A stretch of 64,000 bases of DNA from Streptomyces sp. SDr-06 (GTDB lineage Bacteria > Actinomycetota > Actinomycetes > Streptomycetales > Streptomycetaceae): NCBI RefSeq assembly GCF_003324565.1, contig NZ_QOLA01000004.1:372001-436000 (forward strand). The letters run 5' to 3'. The notes beneath the pieces were generated by a model that saw only the letters and a program-made list of their open reading frames with translations, was not told the origin of the DNA and made no database searches. Of this stretch, positions 24,798 through 33,325 are shown piece after piece. The first letter of the stretch is position 1, and the number at the start of each line of letters is the position of its first letter. The position numbers were made by a program, and so were the translations under genes.

Positions 24798-27242
24798 ATG
24801 CACGCCCCCAACGGACTGGCCCGCGCAGCCCTCCGCTTCAAACCCTCCGCCTTCGCCGGAACCTTCGTCGCCCTCCTCATGGCCGCGATGATCGTCTCCG
24901 CCTGCGGCCTCCTGCTCGCCACCGGAATCACCGCCTCCGTCCCGCCCCAGCGGTACACCGCCGCCCCCGTCGTGGCCGCCGCCGACCAGCGCCTGCACTA
25001 CACGATCGGCTCCGGCGAGGACCGCGACGAGGAGTCCCTCGCCCTCCCGGACCGGGCCCGCCTCGACAACTCCCTGGTCGCAAAGGCCGCTTCGGCCCCC
25101 GGCGCGGCCGCGGCGATCGCCGACCTCACCCTGCCGGTGCGTACCGGCGAGAACGTCCGCGCCACCGCCCACAACTGGGCCTCCACCGCCTTCACCGGCA
25201 CCAAGCAGACCTCCGGCACCCCGCCCCGCCCCGGCGAGGCCGTCACCGCCTCCGGCGCCGTGGGGGAGACGATCACCCTCGACACCCCGGGCGGCAAGCG
25301 CGAGTTCAGGATCTCCGGCACCGCGGGCGCCCCCGGCACCCACGACATCTGGCTCAACGACGCCGACGCCCGCGCCCTCGGCGGACACCCCGGCAAGGTC
25401 GACGCGATCGCCGTGCTCCCCAGGCCCGGCACCTCCACCGCCACCCTCGCGGCCCAGGTCGAGCACGCCCTCGGCGGCCAGGCCCGGGTCCACACCGGCG
25501 ACGACCGGGCCACGGTCGAGGACGCCGGCCTCGCCCAGGCCAAGGAGCTGCTCACGGGCCTCGGCGGCTCCTTCGGGGGCGTGGCCGCGATGGTCGCCGT
25601 CTTCACCGCCGCCGGCACGGTCGCCCTCTCCGTCGCTCAGCGCCGCCGCGAGTACGCCCTGCTGCGAGCGATCGGCGCCACCCCCCGCCAGATCCGCCGC
25701 ACCATCGCCACCGAGGCCCTCTTCGTCGCCCCGCTCGCCGGCGTACTCGGCTGCCTGCCCGGTGTCGCGCTGGCCACCTGGTGGTTCGGCCAGCTCCACG
25801 ACAAGGGCGCGATCCCGGCCGCCGTGGACCTCGCCGTCACCCCCCTCCCGCTGGGCATCGCCGTGGCCGCCACCGTGCTGACCGCGCTGTGCGCCTCCGC
25901 CGCGGCCGCCCGCCGCCCCGCGAAGATCAAGCCCGGCCAGGCCCTCGCCGAATCCGCCGCCGAACGCCTGCGCCCGGGCTGGATCCGTACGACCCTGGGC
26001 GTCGGCGCGCTCGCGGGCGGCTTCGCGTGCGCCGGGCTCGCGGCCTCCGAGACCGGCGAGAGCGCCGCCAACGCCGCCCTCGGCATCGTCATGCTCTTCA
26101 TGATCGCCGTGGCCCTGCTCGGCCCGCTGCTCGCCCGTGCCTGCGCCGCTCTCTTCGGCCTCCCGCTGCGCGCCGCCGGCGCGGCCGGCTCGCTCGCCGC
26201 CGCCAACACCCGCACCAACGCCCGGCGGCTGGCCTCGGCGATCACCCCCATCGTGCTCGCCATGGCCTTCTCGTCGGTCCTGGTCTTCATGCACACCAGC
26301 GAGGAGCGGGCCATCGAGGACCAGCAGCGGGCGGGCATCACGGCCGACCAGGTGATCACCGACCCCGCGGGCCTGCCCTCCGACGCCGTCACCCGTGCCG
26401 CGGTCGTCCCCGGCGTTCAGAAGGCGGTCGGCCTCACCCGTACCTCCGTCCTCGTCCCGAACGGCGGCAGCGGCTACACCCCCCGCGAGGCCACGGCCCA
26501 GGGCGTCACCGGCACCGGCGCCGACCTCGCCGAGGTCCAGGACCTGGGCGTACGCAGCGGATCGCTGACCGCCCTCGTCCCCGGCACGGTCGCGATCGAC
26601 GCCTCCCTGGCCGAGGCCGCGCACGTACGTCCCGGAGACCGCCTCCCACTGCTGCTGCCCGACGGCACCAAGGCCGCCCCGAAGGTCGTCGCCACCTACG
26701 ACCGGGGTCTGGGCCTGGCCCAAGTCACCCTCGCGCAGGCCGACTTGGCGGCCCACGTCACCGTGCCGAACCCCACCGTCCTGCTCACCCGGGCCACCCC
26801 CGCCGCGACCGCTCCCCTCGCCGCGCTCGGCCACGTCACCGACGCCGCGGGCTACGCTACCGCGCAGAGCACCGACCGCGAGGTCAACGCCTGGGCCAAC
26901 AGCGTCATGGCCGCGGTCCTGGGCGGCTTCGCCGCCGTCGCCGCCGTCAACACCCTGGTGATGACGGTGCTCGACCGCCGCCGCGAACTCGGCACCCTGC
27001 GCCTCATCGGCACCACCCGCAGCCAGGTCCTCGGCATGATCCGCTGGGAGGCCCTCCTGGTGGTCGCCGCGGGCGTCGTCATCGGCAGCGCGATCGCGCT
27101 GGCCACCCTCGTCCCGATGGTGAACGGCCTGACCGGCCGCGCCCCCTACGTGCCGCCGCTCCTGTACGGCTCGTTCGCGGGCGGCGTCCTGGCCCTCGGG
27201 CTCGCGGCGACCTCCCTGCCGGCCAGGGCGGCGATGAAGTGA
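24798..27242 (+). CDS. ABC transporter permease (FtsX/MacB-like, two FtsX domains)
   Basis: An 814-residue permease with an N-terminal membrane helix (about 17-38), a large extracellular domain, a three-helix FtsX block (about 265-375), a central helix pair (about 405-455), a second extracellular domain and a final FtsX block (about 700-810). Conserved coupling segments REYALLRAIGATPRQI and RELGTLRLIGTTRSQV occur at the start of each FtsX block. It would export its substrate with the ATPase at 23674. AGGAG 7 nt before the ATG at 24798 decides the start over an in-frame ATG at 24750. Layout is that of typical streptomycete exporters of unknown substrate. Confidence 0.92.
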   Translation: MHAPNGLARAALRFKPSAFAGTFVALLMAAMIVSACGLLLATGITASVPPQRYTAAPVVAAADQRLHYTIGSGEDRDEESLALPDRARLDNSLVAKAASAPGAAAAIADLTLPVRTGENVRATAHNWASTAFTGTKQTSGTPPRPGEAVTASGAVGETITLDTPGGKREFRISGTAGAPGTHDIWLNDADARALGGHPGKVDAIAVLPRPGTSTATLAAQVEHALGGQARVHTGDDRATVEDAGLAQAKELLTGLGGSFGGVAAMVAVFTAAGTVALSVAQRRREYALLRAIGATPRQIRRTIATEALFVAPLAGVLGCLPGVALATWWFGQLHDKGAIPAAVDLAVTPLPLGIAVAATVLTALCASAAAARRPAKIKPGQALAESAAERLRPGWIRTTLGVGALAGGFACAGLAASETGESAANAALGIVMLFMIAVALLGPLLARACAALFGLPLRAAGAAGSLAAANTRTNARRLASAITPIVLAMAFSSVLVFMHTSEERAIEDQQRAGITADQVITDPAGLPSDAVTRAAVVPGVQKAVGLTRTSVLVPNGGSGYTPREATAQGVTGTGADLAEVQDLGVRSGSLTALVPGTVAIDASLAEAAHVRPGDRLPLLLPDGTKAAPKVVATYDRGLGLAQVTLAQADLAAHVTVPNPTVLLTRATPAATAPLAALGHVTDAAGYATAQSTDREVNAWANSVMAAVLGGFAAVAAVNTLVMTVLDRRRELGTLRLIGTTRSQVLGMIRWEALLVVAAGVVIGSAIALATLVPMVNGLTGRAPYVPPLLYGSFAGGVLALGLAATSLPARAAMK

Positions 27243-27257
27243 AGCACCCCGGGACCG

Positions 27258-27263
27258 TAGAGT
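27258..27263 (+). promoter_or_regulatory. -10-like hexamer of a probable leaderless transcript (HD hydrolase gene)
   Basis: TAGAGT ends 7 nt before the ATG at 27271 and no ribosome-binding site is present. Confidence 0.45.
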
Positions 27264-27270
27264 CGCCGGC

Positions 27271-27750
27271 ATGTCTGTGAAGCCGATGACCCTGAGCGAG
27301 GTCGAGACCGTCGCCCGAGCCGCCCACGAGGGCCAGACCGACAAGGCGGGCCGCCCCTACGCCGAGCACCTGGCCGCGGTGGCCGAGGGCGTTCGGGCGC
27401 GGGGCGGCACCGAGGACCAGATCAAGGCGGCCTGGCTGCACGACGCGATCGAGGACGACGCGCTCTCCCTCCAGTGGCTGGAATCCGCCCAACTCCCGCG
27501 CTCCGTCAAGGAGTTGGTGCTCGCCCTCACCAAACGCCCGGGCGAGCCGCTCGCGTCGTACACCGGGCGGATCCTCGCGACCGAGGGCGCGCTCCTGATC
27601 AAGGTGGCCGACCTCGCACACAACGCCGATCCGGCCCGCCTGGCCGTCCTCGACGAGGCGACCCGTACCCGCCTCGCGGCCAAGTACACCGAGGTACGCG
27701 GCCTGCTGGGCCTCCCACAACCCCTTGAGCCCGACTCGCGGTTGGCCTGA
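27271..27750 (+). CDS. Single-domain HD hydrolase resembling the SpoT/Rel (p)ppGpp hydrolase fold
   Basis: A 159-residue protein consisting of one HD domain. Its motifs track the hydrolase half of Rel/SpoT: AHEGQTDKAGRPYAEH (18-33), H57-D58 with E61-D62 (WLHDAIEDD), and D113 with N117 (IKVADLAHN). Spacing H33 to H57 (24) equals H53 to H77 of Rel from S. equisimilis, and D113 to N117 equals D144 to N148. The position of the guanine-contacting Arg44 of Rel is Asp24 here. It is therefore a metal-dependent phosphohydrolase with an altered nucleotide pocket; alarmone hydrolysis is possible but not shown. It follows the ABC permease by 28 bp with its own leaderless-type promoter. Confidence 0.8.
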   Translation: MSVKPMTLSEVETVARAAHEGQTDKAGRPYAEHLAAVAEGVRARGGTEDQIKAAWLHDAIEDDALSLQWLESAQLPRSVKELVLALTKRPGEPLASYTGRILATEGALLIKVADLAHNADPARLAVLDEATRTRLAAKYTEVRGLLGLPQPLEPDSRLA

Positions 27751-27879
27751 TCCTTACCTTGGCGATCCGTCACCCGGGAAGCACCACAGGGGTGTTGGTG
27801 GCACGATAGTCATCGCGGGGGTGTGCGCGGCATGCTCCCGGGCCGGCAAGGCGGACCGACCAAGGGTGTGTGATCAGTT

Positions 27880-28074
27880 GTGGCCATTTCACTGTCAGTG
27901 GTGCTGCTGTTGGCGGTCGTCCTCGTGGTGCTCATCCGCGGCGGCTCGATCAAGGCCGGGCCGGCCATCGTCGCGATACTTTTCGGCTTCTTCCTGGCCT
28001 CCACGGGCATGGCCCCCTCGATCCAGCGGTTCCTGAACTCGATAGCGGACACGATCAACCAGATCAAGTTCTGA
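27880..28074 (+). CDS. Small conserved membrane protein (64 residues)
   Basis: A GTG-started reading frame for a 64-residue protein. Residues 2-20 form one membrane helix (AISLSVVLLLAVVLVVLIRG) and residues 28-47 a second hydrophobic segment. It ends with an amphipathic tail SIQRFLNSIADTINQIKF. I recall near-identical small proteins in other Streptomyces, so it is a real gene although short. No function is known. It stands alone between the HD hydrolase and the tRNA genes, with a perfect palindrome past its stop codon as terminator. Confidence 0.75.
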   Translation: MAISLSVVLLLAVVLVVLIRGGSIKAGPAIVAILFGFFLASTGMAPSIQRFLNSIADTINQIKF

Positions 28075-28103
28075 CCTCCGCGAAGAGCGGGTCACGTCCC
28101 CTT

Positions 28104-28129
28104 GGACGGAGCGCGTACGCGCTCCGTCC
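28104..28129 (+). terminator. Terminator of the small membrane protein gene
   Basis: A perfect 26-bp palindrome starting GGACGGAGCGCGT, 30 bp after the stop codon. It folds as an 11-bp stem with a 4-nt loop. Confidence 0.75.
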
Positions 28130-28220
28130 GCCCGCGTACGCCAGAGGCGGTGGCGGGCGGCGCCCCGCCACCCCACCCGGGTGCGGCCCCCGCCGTACGC
28201 GCCCGGCACCCCTGAGCACG

Positions 28221-28257
28221 CCGAAGGGCCCGGCAGCCGAGCTGCCGGGCCCTTCGG
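28221..28257 (-). terminator. Terminator of tRNA-Gly
   Basis: A perfect 17-bp stem (28221-28237 with 28241-28257) and a 3-nt loop, 9 bp beyond the 3' end of the tRNA on the minus strand. Confidence 0.85.
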
Positions 28258-28266
28258 TCCTTCGAG

Positions 28267-28337
28267 AGCGGGCGACGGGAATCGAACCCGCGTAGCTAGT
28301 TTGGAAGACTAGGGCTCTACCATTGAGCTACGCCCGC
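28267..28337 (-). tRNA. tRNA-Gly (anticodon TCC)
   Basis: 71 nt on the minus strand. The acceptor stem GCGGGCG pairs with CGCCCGC, with discriminator U as expected for glycine. The D-arm is AGCTCAATGGTAGAGC. The anticodon loop CTTCCAA holds TCC. The T-arm is GCGGGTTCGATTCCCGT. The 3' CCA is not encoded. Confidence 0.97.
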
Positions 28338-28526
28338 AAGCACCGCGCCGCAGGTCATCGCGACCGCGGCACGTAGAGCATCGTAGCGGGTCGTACCCCG
28401 GGCGTGCACACCGCGTTCCGGGTCCGTCGCCGGCGCGGCTCGCGGCCGCGCGGTCGGGACCCCGCGCCCGCGCGGGAAACCGGCCGACGCGGGCCCGCGG
28501 GGCATGTACCCTACGTGTCGCACCGA

Positions 28527-28603
28527 CGGGGTGTGGCGCAGCTTGGTAGCGCGTCCGCTTTGGGAGCGGAAGGCCGTGGGTTCAAATCCCGCCACCCCGA
28601 CCA
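28527..28603 (+). tRNA. tRNA-Pro (anticodon TGG)
   Basis: 77 nt including an encoded CCA. The acceptor stem CGGGGTG pairs with CACCCCG, discriminator A. The anticodon arm CCGCTTTGGGAGCGG holds TGG. The T-arm is GTGGGTTCAAATCCCGC. It is divergent from tRNA-Gly and upstream of tig. Confidence 0.97.
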
Positions 28604-28792
28604 GCGTCACCGACGTTCGATCTCCGCGTTCTCCGCGTATCAAGATCACATTGTGGGAGGCATCCCGCTAGCGGTTACTATGCAAGCTGCGTGCCCGTGT
28701 GTCTGATGAATCCGATGTACCGGGCCCCATCCGCTCCAGACCGTCGGTCTGCGGCAGAACCCCAAAGAAGTCAGCCACAAGGAGACCGAACC

Positions 28793-30187
28793 GTGAAGAG
28801 CGCCGTGGAGACCCTGAACCCGACTCGGGTTCGGCTCACTGTCGAGGTGCCCTTCGAGGAGCTCAAGGACAGCCTCGACGCGGCGTACAAGAAGATCAAC
28901 CAGCAGGTCACGGTCAAGGGCTTCCGCAAGGGCAAGATCCCGGCCCGCGTGATCGACCAGCGGTTCGGTCGTGGCGCCGTGCTCGAAGAGGCCGTCAATG
29001 ACGCGCTTCCGAAGTTCTACACCGAGGCGATCAACGAGGCGGAGCTCAACCCGCTGGGTCAGCCCGAGGTCGACATCACCGAGCTGAAGGACGGCGAGAC
29101 GCTGAACTTCACCGCCGAGGTCGACATCCGCCCGACCATCGAGATCCCGGACTACTCCGGCATCGAGGTCACCGTCGACGCCGTCGAGGTCACCGACGAG
29201 GACGTCGAGAAGTCCGTGGAGCAGCTCCGCGAGCGCTTCGCCTCGACCTCCCCCGTCGAGCGTGCGGCCGAGGACGGCGACGTCGTGACGATCGACCTGC
29301 AGGCCAAGGTCGACGGCGAGGTCCTGGAGGACGGCGTGGCCGAGGGTGTCTCGTACACCATCGGCTCCGGCGAGCTCCTCGAAGGCATCGACGACGCCGT
29401 CAAGGGCCTGGAGGCCGGTGGCGAGGCCACCTTCACCTCCGAGCTCAAGGGCGGCTCGGCCGAGGGCAAGGAGGCCGAGGTCACCGTCAAGGTCACCCAG
29501 GTCGCCGCCCGTGAACTGCCCGCCCTGGACGACGACTTCGCGCAGCTCGCGTCGGAGTTCGACACCCTGGACGAGCTCAAGGCCGACAGCCGCAAGCGCC
29601 TCGAGAACATGAAGCAGTACGACCAGGCCACCCAGGCCCAGGAGCGCGTCCTGGACGAGCTCCTGAAGCTGGCCGAGGTCCCGATCCCCGAGAAGCTCCT
29701 CGCGGACGAGATCCAGACCCGCAAGCACAACCTCGAGCACCACCAGCTCGGCCAGATGGGCATCGACCTCGCCAAGTACCTGGAGATCCAGGGCAAGACC
29801 GAGGAAGAGTTCACCGCCGAGACCGAGGAGCAGGCGGTCAAGGGCATCAAGACGCAGTTCATCCTGGACGAGCTCGTCAACAAGGAGAAGCTGAACGTCA
29901 ACCAGGAGGAGCTCACCGAGCACCTCATGCGGCGTGCGGCCTCCTCCGGCATGAGCCCGGACCAGTTCGCCCAGGCCGTCGTCGAGGGCGGCCAGGTGCC
30001 GATGCTCGTCGGCGAGGTCGCCCGCGGCAAGGCGCTGGCCGTGGTCGTCGAGGCCGCCAAGGTCACCGACACCAACGGTGAGGTCGTCGACCTGGAGGAC
30101 GACGAGGACGAGCTCGCCGAGGCCGTCGTCGCGGCCGCCGAGGGCGAGTCCGCCGACGCCGCCGCCGAGGAGAAGACCGAGGCCTGA
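28793..30187 (+). CDS. tig: Trigger factor (ribosome-associated chaperone, peptidyl-prolyl isomerase)
   Basis: A 464-residue trigger factor. The ribosome-binding tip [17 protein letters not shown] lies at about 43-59. The FKBP-type isomerase domain is at about 160-245 ([16 protein letters not shown]), and the helical chaperone domain fills about 250-430. It ends in a very acidic tail after residue 420, longer than in E. coli. It catches nascent chains at the ribosome exit. The start is the GTG at 28793 behind AAGGAGACCGAACC; an upstream in-frame start at 28691 has no such site. It sits ahead of the clp genes, the order seen across actinobacteria. Confidence 0.97.
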   Translation: MKSAVETLNPTRVRLTVEVPFEELKDSLDAAYKKINQQVTVKGFRKGKIPARVIDQRFGRGAVLEEAVNDALPKFYTEAINEAELNPLGQPEVDITELKDGETLNFTAEVDIRPTIEIPDYSGIEVTVDAVEVTDEDVEKSVEQLRERFASTSPVERAAEDGDVVTIDLQAKVDGEVLEDGVAEGVSYTIGSGELLEGIDDAVKGLEAGGEATFTSELKGGSAEGKEAEVTVKVTQVAARELPALDDDFAQLASEFDTLDELKADSRKRLENMKQYDQATQAQERVLDELLKLAEVPIPEKLLADEIQTRKHNLEHHQLGQMGIDLAKYLEIQGKTEEEFTAETEEQAVKGIKTQFILDELVNKEKLNVNQEELTEHLMRRAASSGMSPDQFAQAVVEGGQVPMLVGEVARGKALAVVVEAAKVTDTNGEVVDLEDDEDELAEAVVAAAEGESADAAAEEKTEA

Positions 30188-30206
30188 GCCTCGGCCTGAT
30201 GGCTGG

Positions 30207-30239
30207 GAAGGGCCCGTGCGCACCGCGTACGGGCCCTTC
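30207..30239 (+). terminator. Terminator of tig
   Basis: An 11-bp perfect outer stem (30207-30217 with 30229-30239) plus three inner pairs, 20 bp past the stop codon, followed by TTCG. It separates tig from the clpP operon. Confidence 0.85.
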
Positions 30240-30269
30240 TTCGTACGTGATTCCGCTTCAACCACCTTG

Positions 30270-30283
30270 CGCTCCGAGCGAAC
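30270..30283 (-). promoter_or_regulatory. ClgR operator upstream of clpP1
   Basis: On the minus strand the sequence is GTTCGC-TCGGA-GCG, an exact match to the ClgR consensus GTTCGC-N5-GCG described in S. lividans. It lies 146 bp before the clpP1 start. ClgR activates clpP1P2 and is itself a Clp substrate, giving feedback. Confidence 0.75.
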
Positions 30284-30428
30284 AGTTCGGGAACCGGGAT
30301 GGCGTTGTCCCACCTGCGCGTTAGGGTCCATGAATACGAGGGTGGTGGAGTCTGGCGAGCCGGAGTCCGCGCCCCCGGAACGAAGACGCTGAGACGGCCG
30401 AAGCCGTCAGAGACGAGCAGGTGGATAC

Positions 30429-31049
30429 GTGACGAATCTGATGCCTTACGCCGCCGGTGAGCCGTCCCTCGGTGGTGGCCTCGGCGACCAGGTCTACAGC
30501 CGACTGCTCAACGACCGCATCATCTTCCTCGGCCAGCAGGTCGACGACGAGATCGCCAACAAGATCACCGCCCAGATGCTCCTGCTGGCCGCCGCCGACC
30601 AGGACAAGGACATCTACCTGTACATCAACAGCCCCGGCGGCTCGGTGACGGCGGGCATGGCGGTCTACGACACCATGCAGTACATCCAGAACGACGTCGT
30701 CACCATCGGCATGGGAATGGCGGCCTCGATGGGCCAGTTCCTGCTGACCGGCGGCACCGCGGGCAAGCGCTTCGCGCTCCCCAACACCGACATCCTGATG
30801 CACCAGGGCTCCGCCGGCATCGGTGGCACCGCCTCCGACATCAAGATCCAGGCCGAGTACCTGATCCGTACGAAGAAGCGCATGGCGGAGATCACTGCCG
30901 CGCACTCCGGCCAGACCGTCGAGACGATCATCCGCGACGGCGACCGCGACCGCTGGTACACGGCGGAGGAGGCCAAGGAGTACGGCCTCATCGACGAGAT
31001 CATCTCCGCTGCCTCGGGCGTTCCGGGCGGCGGCGGCACCGGGGCCTGA
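30429..31049 (+). CDS. clpP1: ATP-dependent Clp protease proteolytic subunit 1
   Basis: A 206-residue ClpP serine protease subunit. The catalytic triad is Ser100 (GMAASMG), His125 (ILMHQGSAG) and Asp174 (GDRDRW), with the usual 25- and 49-residue spacings. With ClpP2 it forms the tetradecamer that degrades unfolded and tagged proteins, fed by ClpX or ClpC. His125 is followed by GlnGly rather than the more common GlnPro. The start is the GTG at 30429 ([20 protein letters not shown]), as in other Streptomyces ClpP1. It is the first gene of clpP1-clpP2, 44 bp apart, behind a ClgR box. Confidence 0.96.
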   Translation: MTNLMPYAAGEPSLGGGLGDQVYSRLLNDRIIFLGQQVDDEIANKITAQMLLLAAADQDKDIYLYINSPGGSVTAGMAVYDTMQYIQNDVVTIGMGMAASMGQFLLTGGTAGKRFALPNTDILMHQGSAGIGGTASDIKIQAEYLIRTKKRMAEITAAHSGQTVETIIRDGDRDRWYTAEEAKEYGLIDEIISAASGVPGGGGTGA

Positions 31050-31093
31050 GCCCCGACCCGCACCGCTTCCCCCGCCCACTGAACGCCACCAGG

Positions 31094-31783
31094 ATGGTGA
31101 ACACCCCAATGAGCAACTTCTCCGGCCCTTCGGCCAACGCGAGCGGCCTCTACACCGGCCCGCAGGTCGACAACCGCTACATCGTCCCGCGCTTCGTCGA
31201 GCGCACCTCGCAGGGCGTGCGTGAGTACGACCCGTACGCGAAGCTCTTCGAGGAGCGCGTGATCTTCCTCGGTGTGCAGATCGACGACGCGTCCGCCAAC
31301 GACGTGATGGCGCAGCTGCTGTGCCTGGAGTCGATGGACCCGGACCGCGACATCTCCATCTACATCAACAGCCCGGGTGGTTCCTTTACCGCCCTCACGG
31401 CGATCTACGACACCATGCAGTTCGTGAAGCCCGACATCCAGACGGTCTGCATGGGCCAGGCGGCCTCCGCCGCCGCCGTCCTGCTCGCCGCCGGCACGCC
31501 GGGCAAGCGCATGGCGCTGCCGAACGCCCGCGTCCTGATCCACCAGCCCTCGGGCGGCACCGGCCGCGAGCAGCTCTCCGACCTGGAGATCGCGGCCAAC
31601 GAGATCCTCCGGATGCGTTCGCAGCTGGAGGAGATGCTGGCCAAGCACTCGACGACGCCGATCGAGAAGATCCGCGACGACATCGAGCGCGACAAGATCC
31701 TCACGGCCGAGGACGCGCTGTCCTACGGTCTGGTCGACCAGATCGTTTCCACGCGCAAGACGACGACCTCCGCCGCGGCCTGA
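31094..31783 (+). CDS. clpP2: ATP-dependent Clp protease proteolytic subunit 2
   Basis: A 229-residue ClpP paralogue with catalytic Ser125 (MGQAASAAA), His150 (LIHQPSGG) and probable Asp200 (IERDKI). It has a longer N-terminal propeptide than ClpP1 (about residues 1-45), which is likely to be cleaved on maturation. It is expected to co-assemble with ClpP1 into a mixed particle. The start is uncertain between the ATG at 31094 and the ATG at 31109 ([15 protein letters not shown]); neither has an ideally spaced ribosome-binding site. It is co-transcribed with clpP1. A hairpin separates it from clpX. Confidence 0.95.
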   Translation: MVNTPMSNFSGPSANASGLYTGPQVDNRYIVPRFVERTSQGVREYDPYAKLFEERVIFLGVQIDDASANDVMAQLLCLESMDPDRDISIYINSPGGSFTALTAIYDTMQFVKPDIQTVCMGQAASAAAVLLAAGTPGKRMALPNARVLIHQPSGGTGREQLSDLEIAANEILRMRSQLEEMLAKHSTTPIEKIRDDIERDKILTAEDALSYGLVDQIVSTRKTTTSAAA

Positions 31784-31797
31784 GCCGTTTCGGCACA

Positions 31798-31833
31798 CTT
31801 GGCGCGGTCCACGTCAAAGTGAACCGCGCCAAG
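31798..31833 (+). terminator. Terminator or attenuator between clpP2 and clpX
   Basis: A 15-bp stem with one mismatch (31798-31812 with 31819-31833) and a 6-nt loop, 14 bp past the clpP2 stop. It suggests clpX is at least partly transcribed separately. Confidence 0.7.
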
Positions 31834-31959
31834 GGGGGCCCGAACGAGGGGCTCGGCAAGGTACCGTCGGTAGGGGGTCTGGGGGTGTCCCCCCGGAACA
31901 CGCAGTAGGCACCAGGAGGCGGCGCACATGGCGTCTCCCAGGCGAAGGGGAAGCACCTC

Positions 31960-33252
31960 GTGGCACGCATCGGTGACGGCGGCGACCTGCTCAAGTGCTC
32001 GTTCTGCGGAAAGAGCCAGAAGCAGGTGAAGAAGCTCATCGCAGGCCCCGGGGTGTACATCTGCGACGAGTGCATCGACCTCTGCAACGAGATCATCGAG
32101 GAGGAGCTCGCCGAGTCCTCCGAGGTGCGGTGGGAGGAACTGCCCAAGCCGCGCGAGATCTACGAGTTCCTCGAGGGGTACGTCGTCGGGCAGGAGCCCG
32201 CCAAGAAGGCCCTCTCGGTGGCGGTCTACAACCACTACAAGCGCGTCCAGGCCGGTGAGAACGGCGGCGCGCAGGGCCGCGACGACGCGATCGAGCTCGC
32301 CAAGTCCAACATCCTGCTGCTCGGACCCACCGGCTCCGGCAAGACGCTGCTCGCCCAGACGCTGGCGCGCATGCTCAACGTGCCGTTCGCCATCGCCGAC
32401 GCCACCGCGCTCACCGAGGCGGGGTACGTGGGCGAGGACGTCGAGAACATCCTGCTCAAGTTGATCCAGGCCGCCGACTACGACGTCAAGAAGGCCGAGA
32501 CCGGGATCATCTACATCGACGAGATCGACAAGGTCGCCCGCAAGAGCGAGAACCCGTCGATCACGCGCGACGTATCGGGCGAAGGCGTCCAGCAGGCCCT
32601 GCTGAAGATCCTGGAAGGCACCACCGCCTCGGTCCCGCCCCAGGGCGGCCGCAAGCACCCGCACCAGGAGTTCATCCAGATCGACACGACGAACGTGCTG
32701 TTCATCGTGGGCGGCGCCTTCGCGGGCCTGGAGAAGATCATCGAGTCCCGGGCCGGCGCCAAGGGCATCGGCTTCGGCGCGACGATCCGCTCCAAGCGCG
32801 AGATCGAGGCCAGCGACCAGTTCCAGGAGGTCATGCCGGAGGACCTCGTGAAGTTCGGGATGATCCCCGAGTTCATCGGCCGCCTCCCGGTCCTGACCTC
32901 GGTCCACAACCTCGACCGCGAAGCGCTCCTCCAGATCCTCGTCGAGCCCCGCAACGCGCTGGTCAAGCAGTACCAGCGCCTCTTCGAACTCGACGGCGTG
33001 GAGCTGGACTTCGACCGCCCGGCCCTGGAGGCCATCGCCGACCAGGCCATCCTGCGCGGCACCGGCGCGCGCGGCCTGCGCGCCATCATGGAGGAGGTCC
33101 TCCAGTCGGTGATGTACGAGGTGCCGTCCCGCAAGGACGTCGCCCGCGTCGTCATCACGGCGGACGTGGTCCGCAACAACGTGAACCCGACCCTGGTCCC
33201 GCGCGAGCCGCGCATCGTCAAGAACGACGGGCGGCACGAGAAGAGCGCGTAG
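31960..33252 (+). CDS. clpX: ATP-dependent Clp protease ATP-binding subunit ClpX
   Basis: A 430-residue AAA+ unfoldase. The N-terminal zinc finger has C13, C16, C35 and C38 (CSFC...CDEC) for substrate and adaptor binding. Walker A is GPTGSGKT (122-129), Walker B is in IIYIDEIDK, and the ClpP-docking loop carries IGF (AKGIGFGAT). Sensor-2 GARGLR is present near 370. It unfolds substrates and threads them into ClpP1P2. The start is the GTG at 31960 with GAAGGGGAAG upstream. The 176-bp leader after clpP2 contains a hairpin and probably its own promoter. Confidence 0.97.
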   Translation: MARIGDGGDLLKCSFCGKSQKQVKKLIAGPGVYICDECIDLCNEIIEEELAESSEVRWEELPKPREIYEFLEGYVVGQEPAKKALSVAVYNHYKRVQAGENGGAQGRDDAIELAKSNILLLGPTGSGKTLLAQTLARMLNVPFAIADATALTEAGYVGEDVENILLKLIQAADYDVKKAETGIIYIDEIDKVARKSENPSITRDVSGEGVQQALLKILEGTTASVPPQGGRKHPHQEFIQIDTTNVLFIVGGAFAGLEKIIESRAGAKGIGFGATIRSKREIEASDQFQEVMPEDLVKFGMIPEFIGRLPVLTSVHNLDREALLQILVEPRNALVKQYQRLFELDGVELDFDRPALEAIADQAILRGTGARGLRAIMEEVLQSVMYEVPSRKDVARVVITADVVRNNVNPTLVPREPRIVKNDGRHEKSA

Positions 33253-33275
33253 CGCTGCGCTCGCCCGGCCATAGC

Positions 33276-33316
33276 AAAGGGGCGCCCGGTCAACTTCCTT
33301 GACCGGGCGCCCCTTT
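33276..33316. terminator. Strong bidirectional terminator after clpX
   Basis: A perfect 18-bp stem (33276-33293 with 33299-33316) and a 5-nt loop. A/T ends on both sides (AAAG and CTTT) suit use from either strand, for clpX and the convergent gene. Confidence 0.93.
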
Positions 33317-33325
33317 GAGCTGTCG

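Noticed and set aside
24168..27344. Long minus-strand open frame opposite the ABC permease
   Set aside because: Gly/Glu/Arg-rich composition and no start signals. The + strand holds a complete FtsX-type permease.
28104..28129. Perfect palindrome as a regulator operator
   Set aside because: It lies right after a stop codon with no gene start close by, so a terminator is the simpler reading.
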